From positions 107,107,691 to 107,171,690 of the forward strand of contig CM066984.1 in the NCBI GenBank assembly GCA_033977485.1: 64,000 nucleotides of DNA, in the 5' to 3' direction. The DNA comes from Hydrangea macrophylla. Lineage: Eukaryota > Streptophyta > Magnoliopsida > Cornales > Hydrangeaceae. Both the position numbers and the translations under genes were made by a program. Below are positions 25,601 to 40,600 of the stretch, piece by piece; the first letter of the stretch is position 1; the number at the start of each line of letters is the position of its first letter. The notes beneath the pieces are model-generated. The model searched no databases, was not told the origin of the DNA, and saw nothing but the letters and a program-made list of their open reading frames with translations.

Positions 25601-28600
25601 AATGCTTGGATTCTTACCTACATGATGCGTTTTTGCCAAAGGAAGCCTTGTTTGACTGATTTGTGACCATTTGGGTTGTTTTTCATCATTTTTTCTGAAG
25701 AAATAGTAGTTTGGCTGAGTGTTGGGCTGTGCTATTGTGATGATTTACTTTGACTTAGCCTTCTACATCTTGTTGTGAGGGATTTATGAGATAATCGCTG
25801 TTCGGCCAGCCCTGGGTCCCAAGTTTGCTGGTTTGATTGATATCTACCCCTTGCTTCTATCTTCGACCCTTCTTTGTTGAAAAGATCACCTTTGTCGTAA
25901 CCATGGTTGAGAAGAAATCTTCATTGTTGAAAGAAGTGTTTTGTGACTCCCATGCTATGTTACCCGGACTCGGGTATGTGGATATGAATCCGGAAGTCGG
26001 GCTCGGTAGATCCCAATATTTTAGGATAAGGGGACTCGGCCATAAAGGATCCAAAATTTAGGTATGGGTACGAGGACATGTCAAACAAGAAATAGAGCAA
26101 GACATATTCTTAAAATGAGCTATATTCATATGTTTGTAAACCTAAAAGCATAGCATTACTTTTATTTTATTATTATTTCACACATGGCTTCGACGGAACT
26201 TAAATAATTTTTGGAAAAGTAGCTCTACTTAGACATCTAAAAACTAGGATATGAGGCTATTAAATGTACTGACAACCTAAATATATTAACAAGACCTTGA
26301 GTCTAGGAAAAAAATTCTCTTTAGATTATATTTTCGATAGCAAGCCATGTCCAACATGGTACGCAACAAGTCCGACACATATCCCGTGTCGGTATCCTTG
26401 TCAAACCCATGTCCACACGGATACGGCACCTTCTATGCCAAGTCCGGGTAACATAGCTCCCATGGCTGTCATAGTAGTTATCGAGGTGGCAACCATATTG
26501 GTAGATGTGGTGTTCCGAAGTGTGACTACTGTGGCCGCTCTAATCATACAGAACCTTATTGTTGGGCAAAGTATGGCAAGTTAGATAATGCACGACCATT
26601 GCGCTCTTCAGCTTCACTTGGATCTGTTATTTCTAGTTCTATTTCTTATGATGCACTCACTACTCAACTTAGTGAGCTAATTCAGACATTGCATACTTCT
26701 CTCCTCTTTTCACTACACTCGCGAATTAAGGTAATACTGCTTGTGTGGCCCACTCACCTTCGTCATGGATCATCGACTCTGGAGCTAGCTCTCACATCTC
26801 TGGTATACGTTCAATCTTTTCAAATTTACATCCTATTAAACATCATATTTTCTTAGTTGATGGGACCTCTCGTCCAGTTCATAGAAAAGGTGTACTTCAT
26901 CCTACTCCTTCCTTGCCCTTATCATCTAGTCTTTATGTTCCTGACTTTCCTTTTACTTTGCTGCCAGTCCATTGACTAAAGAGTTAAATTGTTCCATAAC
27001 TTTCTCTCCTACTTCTTATGTCTTTTAGGATCTCACGACGAAGAAAATGAATGGCTCCGGGCATGAGAAAAATGGTTTATACTATCTCGATCTTCATGTT
27101 TCCCCCTCATTTTCTTCCTCTGCTTTGAGTGCTGCAGTTTCGCCTATGCAGTGGCACTTTCGGTTGGGTCACCCATCTCTTGCTAAACTTAAATTAACTG
27201 TTCCTGGTTTGAGTTGTGTGTCTAGTCAGGATTGTGAGCCTTGTCAGTTAGGCAAGCATCACCGTAGTTCCTTTCCTAATAGTCGATCTGATCGTCGAGC
27301 CGCGTCTTTTGATCCAGTCCACACAGACATATGGGGACCTTCTCAGTTTCCTAGTTTGAATGGTTTTAAATATTTTGTTATTTTTGTGGATGATTATTTC
27401 CGTATGACATGGTTATTTTTTATGAAGGAAAGATCTGACTTACCAAACATTTATTTTAGGTTTTATAGGGTTATATGAGGATGGAGCAGAGACCTCAGAC
27501 GGTGAAGAGGTGGCATCCGGGCTATAAGGAACAACATGCCTATCTTTAGATCGTCGATAAACATGCAAAGGAGAATTAGGTGAAGAAAACATAGGCAAAG
27601 GAGGAGTGGGAGACGGGACAGAAGACGCCCCCTCGCAACATGCTATTAGGTAACTAGATAAGTTCTGGCTGGAGGGGGCAAAGAGGGAAATGGACTCAAA
27701 GAATGTCACATTAGCACTGACAAAATAGCGTCGAGCTTCAGGATCATAGCAACGATATCCTTTATGAGTTCTGGAGTACCCAAGGAAGACACATTTTCAA
27801 GCACGTGGGGACAATTTGTCTTGACCAGGATCCAAGATATGAACAAATGCCACACACCCAAATACACGAGGAGTGAGTTGAAAGGATGATAGAAGAGGGT
27901 ATAACAGAGAGAAAGGAGACTGATGATTAAGTACAGCAGAAGGCATACGATTAATAAGGTGACATGCTGTGAGCACAGCATCATGCCAAAAATGACGAGG
28001 AACATGCATATTGAAGAGTAAAGTGCGAGCAACATCCAATTTATGGCGATGCTTCCTTTCGGCAACACCGTTTTGTTGAGAGGTGTGAACACAACTAGTT
28101 TGGTGAATAATACCACGATTAATACAAAAGGAATCCACGATAGACTGGGTATATTCTAACATATTATCGGAACGGAGAATTTTAATTTGTTTCCAAAATG
28201 GACAAATTGTCCCCATGTGCTCGAAAATGTGCCTTCCTTGGGTATTCCAGAACTCAGAAAGGATATCGTTGCTATGATCCTGAAGCTCGGCGCTACTTTG
28301 TCAGTGCTGATGTGACCTTCTTTGAGTTCATTTCCCTCTTTTCCCCCTCCGGCCAGAACTTATCTAGTGACCTAATAGCATGTCGCGAGGGGGCGTCTAC
28401 TGTCCCGTCTCCCACTCTTCCTTTGCCTATGTCTTCTTCACCTAATTCTCCTTTGCAAGTTTATCGACGATCCAAAGATAGGCATGTTGTTCCTTATAGC
28501 CCGGATGCCACCTCTTCACCATCTAAGGTCCCTGCTCCATCCTCATCTAACCATACCACTGATGATTTACCTATTGCTCTACAACGAGGTAAATGTGCTT

Positions 28601-31600
28601 GTACTCAGCATCCTATTGCTCACCTTGTGTCTTACAATCGTATGTCACCTTGTTTGCAATCCTTTGCTTGTGCTTTATCCTCTATTACAATTCCAACCAC
28701 TTATCAGCAGGCTTTATCCTCTACTGGATGGAAGTACGCTATGGATGAGGAAATGAGTGCACTTAATAAAAATCAGACATGTGAACTTGTGGTCCTCCCT
28801 CTAGGTAAGCAAACTGTTGGCTGTCGTTGGGTTTATACAGTTAAGTATCTTCCAGATGATTCTGTTGAACGTCTTAAGGCATGCTCAGTTGCTAAGGGGT
28901 ATACCCAGACATACGGTGTTGATTATTTTGAGACTTTTTCACCTGTGGCCCGTGTCAATTCTGTGCGGATTCTACTCTCTGTTGCTGTTAGTCGTTCTTG
29001 GCTTTTTTATCAGCTTGATATAAAAAATGCCTTTCTACATGGAGATCTTCAGGAGGAGGTTTACATGGATCAGTCACCTGGCTACGTTGTTGATAGTAAA
29101 GCACATCTTGTATGTCGACTGTGAAAGGCTCTGTATGGCCTAAAGCAGTCTCCTCGTACTTGGTTTGATAGATTCAGCTCTGTTGTCCTTGCATATGGTT
29201 TCAAGTGTTCTACCTATGATCACTCAGTCTTCGTCCGTCACTCCTCCTTGGGTACCATTGTCTTGATTGTTTATGTGGATGATATTATTATTTCCGGGAG
29301 TGATTCTACAGCTATTGTTGATTTAAAACGCCATCTAGGGCAACACTTTCAGACTAGAGAGTTAGGTGCTCTTCGGTACTTCCTTGGGATTGAAGTTGCC
29401 CGTTCTCGGCAGGGAATTTATTATCACAAAGGAAGTATGTTATTGATCTGTTATCTGATACTGGTCTCTTAGGTTCCCAACCAGTTGATACCCCAATGGA
29501 TTCCACGGTTAAGCTTGATGATGAGCACAACGACCGTTTCACTGATGTAGGTCGATACCGCCGATTGGTTGGAAAGTTGATTTATCTTACAGTTACTCAA
29601 CCAGATATTACCTATGTTGTTGGTGTGGTTAGTCAATATATGCATGCTCCACGTAAACCTCATTTTGAAGTAGTTTGTCGTATTTTGCGTTATCTTAGGC
29701 GTGCTCCTGGCAGAGGGCTTTTGTATAAGCCTTCTACTTCTCTTTCTGTAACCGGGTTTGGTGATGTTGACTGAGCTGGTTGTCGTTCTGCTAGGCGGTT
29801 TACTTCAGGCTATTATACATTTGTTGGTGGGAACCTAGTTACTTGGTGCAGGAAAAAGCAAAATGTTCTTGCGCGCTCTACTGTTGAAGCTGAGTATCGC
29901 GTTATGGCTCATACTGCCTCTGAAATGTTGTGGGTTCGTTCTCTCCTTCGGGATATTGGTGTTGATATTTTTGATCCTATGAAGATGTATTGTAACAACC
30001 AAGCTGCTATCTTTATTGCCAACAATCCTGTTTTCCATGAGCGTACTAAACATATTGAGGTCGATTGTCACTTTATTCGAGACTTGCTGCTTAAGAAGCA
30101 AATTGTCACTGCCTATATTTGCCCAGAGAATCAAATGGGTGATATTCTCACCAAGCTTTTGGCTAGTGTTCCTTTTCGATATTTGTCTTCCAAGCTGGGC
30201 ATGTTTGATATGTATGCTATAGCTTGAGGGGGCGTATTAGAGTTTATTTAGTTGAATAGTAGTAACTGTAGTATTAATGGCAGTATTGTACTTTTATTCG
30301 TGCTTATATATAAATGCAAAGTGCACAAGCAAGCTGATTAAGCTGCATAATTATTTCTAACACTTCTCAAGTATCTCTCTTCTCCTTTTCATCAAACCCT
30401 AATTCTTCATTGTAAAACTCAACTCATACATTAGACACAATACAATCTTTGAAAGTCCAGAAACTCTACAAAATAATCCATTGATCTTGTTGTACTCACT
30501 TTGAACCAAATAAGCCTTTCCATCTAGAATTTACCTGATTCAAAAGCTGAAAAATTTCCTTTGGTGTAACAGAAGCCTCTTCTCCAGCAACATTTTCATC
30601 CTGGCCTTGCAATCGCCTAATTAACTGCACATGAAAGAATACTAACATCAGTAAAATAATGCCAAAATGCTCTTTACCTCAAAAGAAATACATATTGAAG
30701 ACTGCCTCCATAAAGTTTCAGCCAGAAAGAGTATCATATAGATTCCTGGATCACGTTGTAAATCTTCTGTATTAGTAACATGCTGATGGTGTATGATTTG
30801 GAAAAATCCAATTCATTATCAACTATTCTAGACATGAATTTGACTTAAGCAAGAATTGGAGAAACAGAGATGTCAATCAACGTTGTGGATCTATAAAGTA
30901 TGCTCTGGGTCTTTAAGCAAGAAACTCACTCCTCCAGATCCCTGGAATGAGATACCTTACAAAGAGCGTACTGCAAGGAAATACAAGTTGCAACACATGA
31001 TCTGTTTATCCTTGCGATGATTTATTTTGCAATACGGGCTTGATATAACTAAACATTGGTTCACATATTTGTCACATAAATACTTGAAACTCTGTTGAAC
31101 TTTAAGGTTATAACTATTCTCAAGCTAAATTTAGCTTGAAAGTTTCATGGATAAAATCGAAAATGCTGCAACATAATACACATGGGGTAATTAAATGGAT
31201 ATGCTATTTGGGCATTACATGCCTTTATCAATAAAACTATTCACTTCTCTTTGTTGAAAAGAATTATTGAAGAAAATACTATGACGATATCAATGCTACA
31301 ATATATGATAAACACCACAAGGTCAAAACATGTATCGTCACCTTAACTGTCTATCATCATCTCTAGTACTGATGCATTACAGGAACAGTTTTCACATCCT
31401 CAAATTTTCCAGACAATAATGACACAGTAATTTCTCACACAAGCTTCAAGGCAGAATCAAACCTTAAGGGCATTAAAAAGAAGGGGAGGGACAGTAAAGG
31501 GAAGCCGCTTTGGTCCTCCAATCAGGATATGCTTCTTCACAGTACATATAATCTGTAATTTGCAAATTAATTACAGTCGCTATCATTAACAAGAACAAGG

Positions 31601-34600
31601 AAAGTATTAAATGTTTATGCAAGTAAATCAACTATCATGAGAAACAAGGGAACCTAAAAGGTTGCCAAATAATTATTATTTCATTTATTTGGAAAAAAAG
31701 AAAGACAAAAAAAAACCTCTGCCATATAAGCAATTGCGTTATTAGTTCAGTGAAGGAAAAGAGAATCCTGGATACTGAAGAAGAACAATGCTATACATCA
31801 AAAAGGAGGAGACAGACATAGCATGCAAATGAGACCACGCAGAATGGCAAAGATTATTAACAAATCAGCAAAATCTAAATAAGATGATGGATTATGCATG
31901 GAAACTGAAGAAACCAAGGTTCTTATCAAGCTGAACTTAGTCCCTGAAGAGGTTCAACCAACGGAGGTCCAAAATAAAAGGCTTAGCCCTGAAGAGGTAG
32001 AATTTATTTAATATAATCAACGGAGTTATAAAACAAAAACAGAAAATCCAGGCACACTTGTATTTTGACAAGTCAACTTTGGCGTAGTTGGTTCAACTTG
32101 TGGTAATCTGTGGCTGTTTTGAAATAACAAAAGCAATCTGCGGTGCCGGTAGTTGAGAAACATTCCAATGAACCTACTTTATTCGCACTAGAATGCATAA
32201 CAAAAACAATACTAGCTGCACAGTTCATTAGTGGTATAGAAATGGACAATATTCAAGCTAATCTTCACTCAGGTACATAAAAGTTAATAGCATTTCTGTC
32301 CAAAATTTGAACACGGAACAACCATGTTCAAGAAAACCCTCTAATCTCCCATTACATGTTTTATCCCCAAAATACAATGAGCATTACTGAAAAAACTCAC
32401 ATACAATGGTAAACCATTCGACCCCCTGTTATGCATCTAAGTTTAAAACTTTAAATAAAGTGTACATATGGTTCAAATCAAGAAATGATATCCTTCATGC
32501 TCTTCCATTCTGGAGCCCTTCATTATAAATGATTTCCCACTTTTGGAGACATAAAGGACAAAGAAATGATGAACATGCCCACACGCCCACACACAAAGAG
32601 TCTGTAAGTTTCACAGGAAGTGAGAATGGGACACCACCGGATAATCTAAAGATTGCATGCGGGAACTCATCAAAAGAAAACAAAAACAGAGACCCCAGTG
32701 TTAACCAGATACCAGTTTTTTGATTTCCTTTACGTAACTATTATTCCTAATCGGAAAATGGAAATATATAAAATAAAAGCTTTATAAAGCGAACTTGGTG
32801 TATACTCAGCAGAGAAGGCATTCATCCATCTTTATACTGCTGATGATACCATCTACACTTTAACGCACAATTGATTTTACCAAATCATAAATGTTAAAAC
32901 AAAAAGAAGATGAAGAAATCAGTCATATTCAGGCAATATGACAGACAACATGTGCAAATCTTTCACAAAGAACGCTTGATTACCTTTAGCATCTCTTCTG
33001 GATCATCACTAGACAGCATCTGGATAAGACGTGCAACAGAATTCTGCTCCTCGTTAAAGTCCTCCTCGTCAAGCTTAAGGTAGAAAAAGAAATATTTAAA
33101 AAGTGTACAAAAAATTAAATAACAAAATTATGTGTTTAAGGGCTTTTTTCCGGAAGGGGAAAAAAAGGTGTAAAAATACAAATAATTGAAGGGCTGAATA
33201 TTGAAGAAAATATGGGAATTGATTTGAAATCACACTGTTTCTCTAGGAAATGCAATATGTACCCAGGAAATGAATTGAAATCACCTCGTCATGAAGATCT
33301 TCATCGGAATCCTTGATTAGCCCTTTAATCAATTCAAACAGAGCTTCGACCTACACAAACCAAAAAAGTTTCCAAGTAAGGAAGACACACCAACGTAAGA
33401 GAGCAGAAAAAACTAAGAATAGCAACGAACCTTATCTGCAGTAGAAATGCAAGTCTTGTTTTTCATGATACTTTGAACTATAACACCAGCCATGACTTTA
33501 TTCGTTCCATTGTCAAGGTGTTCCATGACAGAGGGATAATGAGAAAGCTTCAGGGCTGTGTCAATATCATTATATTTATCCAATGGAGCACTTAGAAGTG
33601 CAACAATCTGTTTCGTAGCTTTGCTGTCCTCAAGTTTTCCTTTTCCAGAGAGTTTCTTCACACATGCTCCCTGAATAAGGAGAGAGGAAAATAATCTGTG
33701 CTGGCACCAAACAGGATAGCAGCCCAAAGATATCTTTGTAACGAGCTCATAATTGTATAAAGCCAAATAAAGAAGTAATAGAGGTTATAATAAACCCACT
33801 CAGACGGGAATATCTTTTTGCCAGATTTGGTAGAGAACAAGCCCGTAAATATTTTCCACTGGCTAAATAACAAGCTGTCCAAGTTCCAGTCTAATGCATA
33901 TCAATTTTACAAAGTAGAGAATAAATACCCCTGCACAACCTTGTGTCCAATCTCACGAAATTCATGCCTTGAAGAAGTAGCACTTGCTCAACTAAAGTTT
34001 CATCACCAAACTCACTTACTATTTGTCAAAAGTTACTCAACAAAAACCGATGAGTAATTTTTTTTTTCCTTTTCTTTTTTCACAGTTGTTGGGAAAAAAA
34101 ACCCCTAAAGACATACCAATATATCTACCACCTTAGGGGTTTGAAAACTTTGCAAGACTTTATTCCAAGTTAAGGTTAGGAGCCACAGCCATGTTACAAA
34201 ATAGTTCAAATATAATTTCTTATCAGTAGTTAGAATAAATAGCTGCATTTTTATTTAGTTTTTTATAGCAGGAAAAAAAATGGCTGCATTTAAGTGGGCT
34301 TTGTGCGAAGACTATGAAAAATTGAAAGTTCACCACTAAACTATATTTTCATATTCAAGTCTCTAAAACGAAGACTTAAAGTTGAGAAACATTAAAATAA
34401 TATCTTCTCTTTTAAATCTTTACAATTACAGCTTTGTTAAGTCAAGGTTGCACCCAGCCAAGTATTCATTCAAGACATTTATTGAGTACATTCCATCAAT
34501 CGCCCTGCCTTGCTGATATCAGACAACCATGTCACTTAAGTGTGGAAAGCCAATATGAGATTAACCAACATGTCAATTTGCAAATGTTTCTCAACCCTTT

Positions 34601-37600
34601 CCAAGAAAAATAAGAGACAGGTGAACATGAACCAGAAAATGATGCACATTCCTGAATCTTAGCTAGTGAGCAATAAAACTTTCTGATGAAAACTAGGAAT
34701 TCAGCAAATCCATGTGAAAGCATACATATAAACATATGTATGTGAGAGAGACATGAAAATGAAACCTACCAATATTTGATCAACATAATCCAGACGATCA
34801 GGGTGAACATGAAGGGTAAACGTAAGCAGAGATGAGTATAGAGTTACAACTCCAACAATAGGCATATCAACCTGTGCTTCAATCACCTACACCAACATAT
34901 ATGCATCACTTTTAAAGTCGTTTGAAGAGAGATGTTCATATCTTGGTCTCCCAAATGCATAGTGGAGAAATAAAAAAAAAAATATTTGGAAAAAAAAAAC
35001 ATTGCAATGCTCCCAAAAAACCAAGTCCTCCAAACATGAAACATTTAAGTTGGAAATATTTGGAAGTAAGAACACTTCCAGTAATATGGATGACTTAATA
35101 TACTTTTCAAAAGAAACAAAAATGAAACAGCTCACAATGGGAAAAGGCCAAACTCTCGGTGCTTACATTGTGAGCATGTACTTTGACTCAATGAAACATG
35201 AACAATGTTCTAAAAATCGCGAGGAGCTAGTCGGGCGACTGAGGGGGCCTAGGCGGATTTTTTTTTTTAAAAAAAATAAAGTTAATTGTATAATAAATAT
35301 ATATATATATATACCAGTTATGTGGTGTTATTTAAGAATAACTATAGATTTGGGGTCCAAATAATAGATCTATATAAAGGTTTTGTGGTGTTTTTTGGAA
35401 ATAAGTAAACATTATGAGAAGGTTTTTAATATTTAAAAAACTATTAGGAATCTATTAATAACTAACTTTGTATATATATATACACAAATGTTCGACGTAA
35501 CCGTGAGAGTAATTTTTTTCCCTTCTTATTTTAACAAAATTACAATCTCACCCCAGCCCGCCTAGCTCGCCTAGACTTGCCTAGAACCCCGCCTAATATG
35601 TTGGGTGATTTCCAAACGCCTAGGAGGAAATCTAGGAGGTAGGGCACCGCCTAGTGCCTAGGCGGTCGCGTAGGCCGATTTTTACAACACTGAAACATGA
35701 ATACACGTACCCTCAAAACATGGGCATTATACACGTACCCTCAAAACATGGGCATTCAGACAACATTACATTATACACCAACAGCATATCTGGAGCCATC
35801 AACCATGCTTAACTACCACTACTGATATTTGCATGAATAAATCTCTTGTAGACAAGAAACTTGGCACCCACTCGTGACAGCCAAATAAAGTGTAACTATC
35901 TTTTCCATTCAATTTCCTTTAGGAGAAACCATGAGAGAGAGAGAGAGAGAGAGAGAGCGAGTGAGCGAAGGAGGGAGAACTTAAAGAAGAAGAAAAAGAA
36001 GTTTTTTCCATCACATCTAATAGAGTTCAAATTATTGAACTTCAGTCAGTTGTGAATTTAATCTGTGAATGATGAAACAATAAAACCAAGTAAAGAGACT
36101 CCCAAACAAAACTTTTTTTGAATGCTCAACACATTTCAGGTTCCGAAATTTTACCTTTCAAATTTTCAAAGCAATTATGCAAGATTTACCTTTCCTATGG
36201 CATTGTTCAATTTGGCAAAAGCTTCTACTTGCAAGAATTCAGGCAACACCTGCAAAGTAAGATTCTTATTCAGTAAGTAATAGTTGTCCGCCATTCGAGC
36301 CCAGTTAACAGCCCATGAACTACTTACTTCTGTGCTTGTAGCAGCATAATTTGAGAGCCTTTCCATCAATCTGGAAAGAACTGTCTTAATGTCAACAGAT
36401 GGCTGCGACACAGCAAGAGCATAAAAAAAATGTCAGCAATAAAAGTGCACATGCACTCATCAATCTAGTGCTATAGATAAGAACCATGCACATTGTGAGG
36501 TTTTATAGAATGACTTTGGAGTTAGGACATATGGTTTTAGGTTTGATTCTGTGCGCATTGGCGCATAAATGCATTCAGCTGACACCAAACAACCATATGT
36601 TTGGGAATTGGGAAACATGACCAAAAGCACAAAACTTGTGTTTAGGACATAATACCGCTCCAAGAACTCAGAATTGACTCTCAAGATGTGTTTTGGAAAT
36701 GGGACACTTTTGAGTGTCACGCAGGGGCAAACCTATTTAGAGGCAAAAGAGGGTAGTTCCCATCAACCCCCCGCGCCCCCATTTTTGAAATCCTTGTATT
36801 TTGGCCTCCAAAGTTTTAAGAATTTTATTAAATATCCCCAATAATACATACGAAATTTTATTTTTACCCCCTCTAACCTGAAAATTCTAGATTATGACCC
36901 CCAACCTTAAGTTGCTGGATCCCCCTGGTGTCACGGGTGTCCTAAACTAGTAGTTTACATACAAACTACGAGAATGGGACACCAGTGACACCCAAAATTG
37001 CACCACTTACAAAGAACATCGTGAAGGTTTATAGGAGATCTAAGAGTGATGTTACAACCAAAACAAAAGTAGCTTTAGTTTTGGCTTTGTGCGCAAATCC
37101 AAACCAATGGTTTTGTGCAAACACAGGACACCCGTGGGCTGTGACACCCAAAATTGTAGATCTTTCGAAACACGTCGTGAGGGTTTATAGAGATCTAGGA
37201 ATTGCGCCAATTCCTACCGGGTAGAATATCTTCAGATGCAACCCTCTAATTTCCCCTATATGTATATTCACCCTGTTAGGGATATATACTAAAAGCCATG
37301 CTTTATGTAGTTGATTTATTATTCATTTAATAAAATCAGTTAATCCATTTTTTTTATGAGAATCTGTGTGGGCAATGTTTGTATTATATTATTTATTTAA
37401 TATTATGCATATGTGTCTCTCATTCTATAGAGTAGGTGGTTTGGTGTGCAGAGTTCGGCTTACATACGTAAGATCAGGCCATCATATATTATAGAATGTA
37501 AGATTTTGGTTTACAGTCTTAGATGGGGTTGGACACACCATCGGTAGGACTGCAGCATGGTGTTGTAGTAGGTTTGTCTTGACTACGGAAAACGGTATAG

Positions 37601-40600
37601 TTTCAACTCACTATGCTGGTACACTTTGTGTATTAAACAGGACTGACTTGGGGTAATTATCTTTATACTGACTTATAAGATAATTAATACCTCATGGCCA
37701 TTATGAGTGCTTATGCTCTAAATCCTAAGTTAATTTGTAGACACGTACATTTGATATTTACACTTTGATCCCTAAAAGGGTGAGATCCTTAAATGGGTCA
37801 ATATCTCATTGGATTGGGTGGCAATATTAATTGTGTGGTGGATATTAATTAATGATGGAATCCATGTCTCAATTTTGGGATTGATGATATCCCCTTGAGA
37901 AAGCTTATAAGTTTTGATTATGTCAAACCCTGCAGGTGGATTTTGTATCCGACATATCAGATAAGTTAAGCAGAGGATCTCAAGGAATTTTAAGAAATTA
38001 ATTAAATATGATTGTCAGTAATTATATTTAATTAATGGATATCTGTAATCTTAACATGGGGAGATAATAAGCATTTAATAACATGGAGCTCGAAATATAT
38101 TTTTGAGATAAAGGTAGGAGTGCAATTATGATTCTTTAGTGGTATGAATTATAATTTATGGAAATAAGAATCTGATTCAGTTCGAATTAGGGTTTCCTAA
38201 TTCCATAAGGAAGCCTATTCCTTATTGACTTCTTATGGTCCCTATCGTAGCCTATATATATGCTGCTTTGGCTCTCTTCTCAGTTTGCGTTTTTCTATAT
38301 AGAGAATTATAACTCGAAATAGAAAAGAGAGCGAAAAAGAGGGAGAGCAGAAAACAGAGAGGATTTCGAAAGAGCCCACACTCAGTTCGATATTCTGGCA
38401 GCAAAGGAATACGGTAGAAGATCGTGAGTTGTCATCGAGCCCGTGTTCTCGATTCGTCTACTACAGCAATCCGTTTTAGCAGTTTAAGGTAACCCTAGTT
38501 CCGCCCTTGTAGGGTTATTGTAGTTTTCACGTAATTTTTTTTGCAGTACCAACTTATACGCACTGTCAACGAATTCTGGGAACGCAGTTTCCGAACACAC
38601 CCGACACCAATAAAGGTCTCCTCCGCACATGACCAAAACAAAAGTACCTGTGTTTTGGACACCAGTGCAAATTCATGTCCAGCGAAAAGGAAAAAGAGTC
38701 TTCAAGCTCATGACCGAGAAATAAGAAACCGAAAACCCTCTCGCTCTCTCTCTCTCTCTCAGTAGGGACTTTTTCACCCTTTTGCAACCCTGTACTTTCC
38801 ACCTACTTTTAATCTATTATTTGATGTGATGAAGAGGGGAACAAATGTAGAAAAATAGATCAGAAAAGCATGTAGAGAAAACAACACATCATTACAACTT
38901 CCACATGAAGCGAGAAGACAACCACCAAGGACAAATGCATCTAGTGACAGCAAATTGATTAACTTTAGATTTTTTCAATGACAAATGAAAACATTTTTAG
39001 AAGTATTAAGCATAGTAATATTAAAGTGACAAAAGGTAAGTAACAACTGCATTCACTCACATCATACTGACTGCAAACTGTTCGCATTCAGAAGTTGCAA
39101 GTACGGCAATTTTATCATTTGACAGCTTAAAAATTTAGATGACGCATCACAATGCAATAGCCGTAGAGTGAAGAAGACATGTCAACTTCATGCCAATATC
39201 CAATTGTAAAATCGGTGACCAAAAACAATAAGAATATGAAGATCTAAGCACTAGAAACCTAGGAATGTGTAATGTATGACAAGTAAAAGGCATTCAAACA
39301 CCAAACAGAAAACACAGTACTTAAGGCCTGTTTGGGGTAGCTTGTGCTTTGCGATTATGATAGCTTGTCTCACAATAGATTGTGGTGAGGATTGATTTTG
39401 ATAGTTACAGTGTTTGGGTTATGTATTGTGGAATAATGCAAAAGTGATTTTGAATGTCCAAAAGACAATTGTGCCCTTAACTATGTTGTTAGTATATATT
39501 TGTTATTAATTGCTACTAAAAGTTAATTAGTTAAATAATATATTAAAAATTAATATTTATAGTAATAAGTAATACATTAGTATTAATAAACTACTCCCTC
39601 CGTCCCATTTTGTATGACCACTCTTCCTTTTTTAGCCGTCCCAAAACTAATAAACACTGAGACTATTAAATGCATATTTTTTTACTCACTTTCCAATAAT
39701 GCCCTTCCTAAACTTAAATATGGAAGAATATTAATTCTTGGTGAAAGGAAGTAAAATGGACAAATTTGGAAGAATAGACTTCTTTAATGGGAGACAATGC
39801 ATTTAATGATGTTTGTTTAAAAAGTTGGCTATACGAAGATAGTCAAAGAAAATGGGACAGAGGGAAGTTAATTAATTACATAATTAACTACTTAACTATA
39901 TTAACTGAACGAGGGTACAACTGAGAAAACATTTGGGAATCAAATTTGGAAAACATAAGGCTACTCATCATTATAGTAAAGGGCAAACATATTATACTCT
40001 ACTTGGGATATCCCAAATTTTAGAACCATTACATTACTAATGTGTAACTCATTAGAGAATTATTCTGTCAAAACATTTAAAACTGAAATTGGTATTAAAA
40101 TTCAGAAATATAGCATTACTCTTCTTTGCAAATTAAAAGGGCTAGAAAGTGTTTGGCAAAAATAAAAATAGGGACATTCTCAGTATTATTAGGAACATAT
40201 AGACTTATAGTAATTGAATACTTGAATAGCCCATATAAAACAGTAGCAGGGCTTTAATGCTTTTTGTAATAAGGAGATTCTCAGGGGAAAATTAGTAAAT
40301 GAGCTTGGTCAAAACTGGGATCTGACCGTGTTGGATATGGAAGCTGTCCCAAGGCAGCTTACGTCTGAACGCGAAACTGCGGGTTGAATAACTCAAAAGC
40401 CAATGCGAATCTAACATGCCAAACAGTCCAAAAATGTACAATCGGGGTTCAAATGTCGTTTGGCCTACCCAATCGAGTTGCCCAAACGGCCACTTAGATA
40501 AACTCCTGGAGCACATTTCTTGATGGCATCATTAACCAGAATCATTATCACCACTTAACAGCTCTGTAAATACCAAAAAGGCATAATGCAACCCACCTGA

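Larger units (their letters stand above)
25103..30424 (+). mobile_element. Degenerate Ty1/copia retrotransposon in VPS35 intron 16
   Basis: Two LTRs (25103-25283 and 30235-30424), PBS, PPT, and copia-order domains: zinc knuckle, protease, integrase, RT, RNase H. It lies on the strand opposite to VPS35. Flanking pentamers are AATAC (25098-25102) and CATAC (30425-30429), a 4/5 match to a TSD. It cannot be autonomous: most of gag is missing, a MITE interrupts gag, the integrase region is inverted with a duplicated flank, and the RT/RNase H reading frame has in-frame stops and at least one frameshift. Confidence 0.93.

Noticed and set aside
30957..30971. Possible 15-bp VPS35 microexon (TACGCTCTTTGTAAG between AG and GT)
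   Set aside because: The flanking exons 15 and 16 join directly to give the conserved NALKLIRRL; an insert of five residues would break the conserved helix.
36720..38760. Whether 37274-38597 plus neighbours form a full retrotransposon
   Set aside because: No second LTR, no PBS after the end and no coding domains; a perfect CACCC duplication fits a solo LTR.
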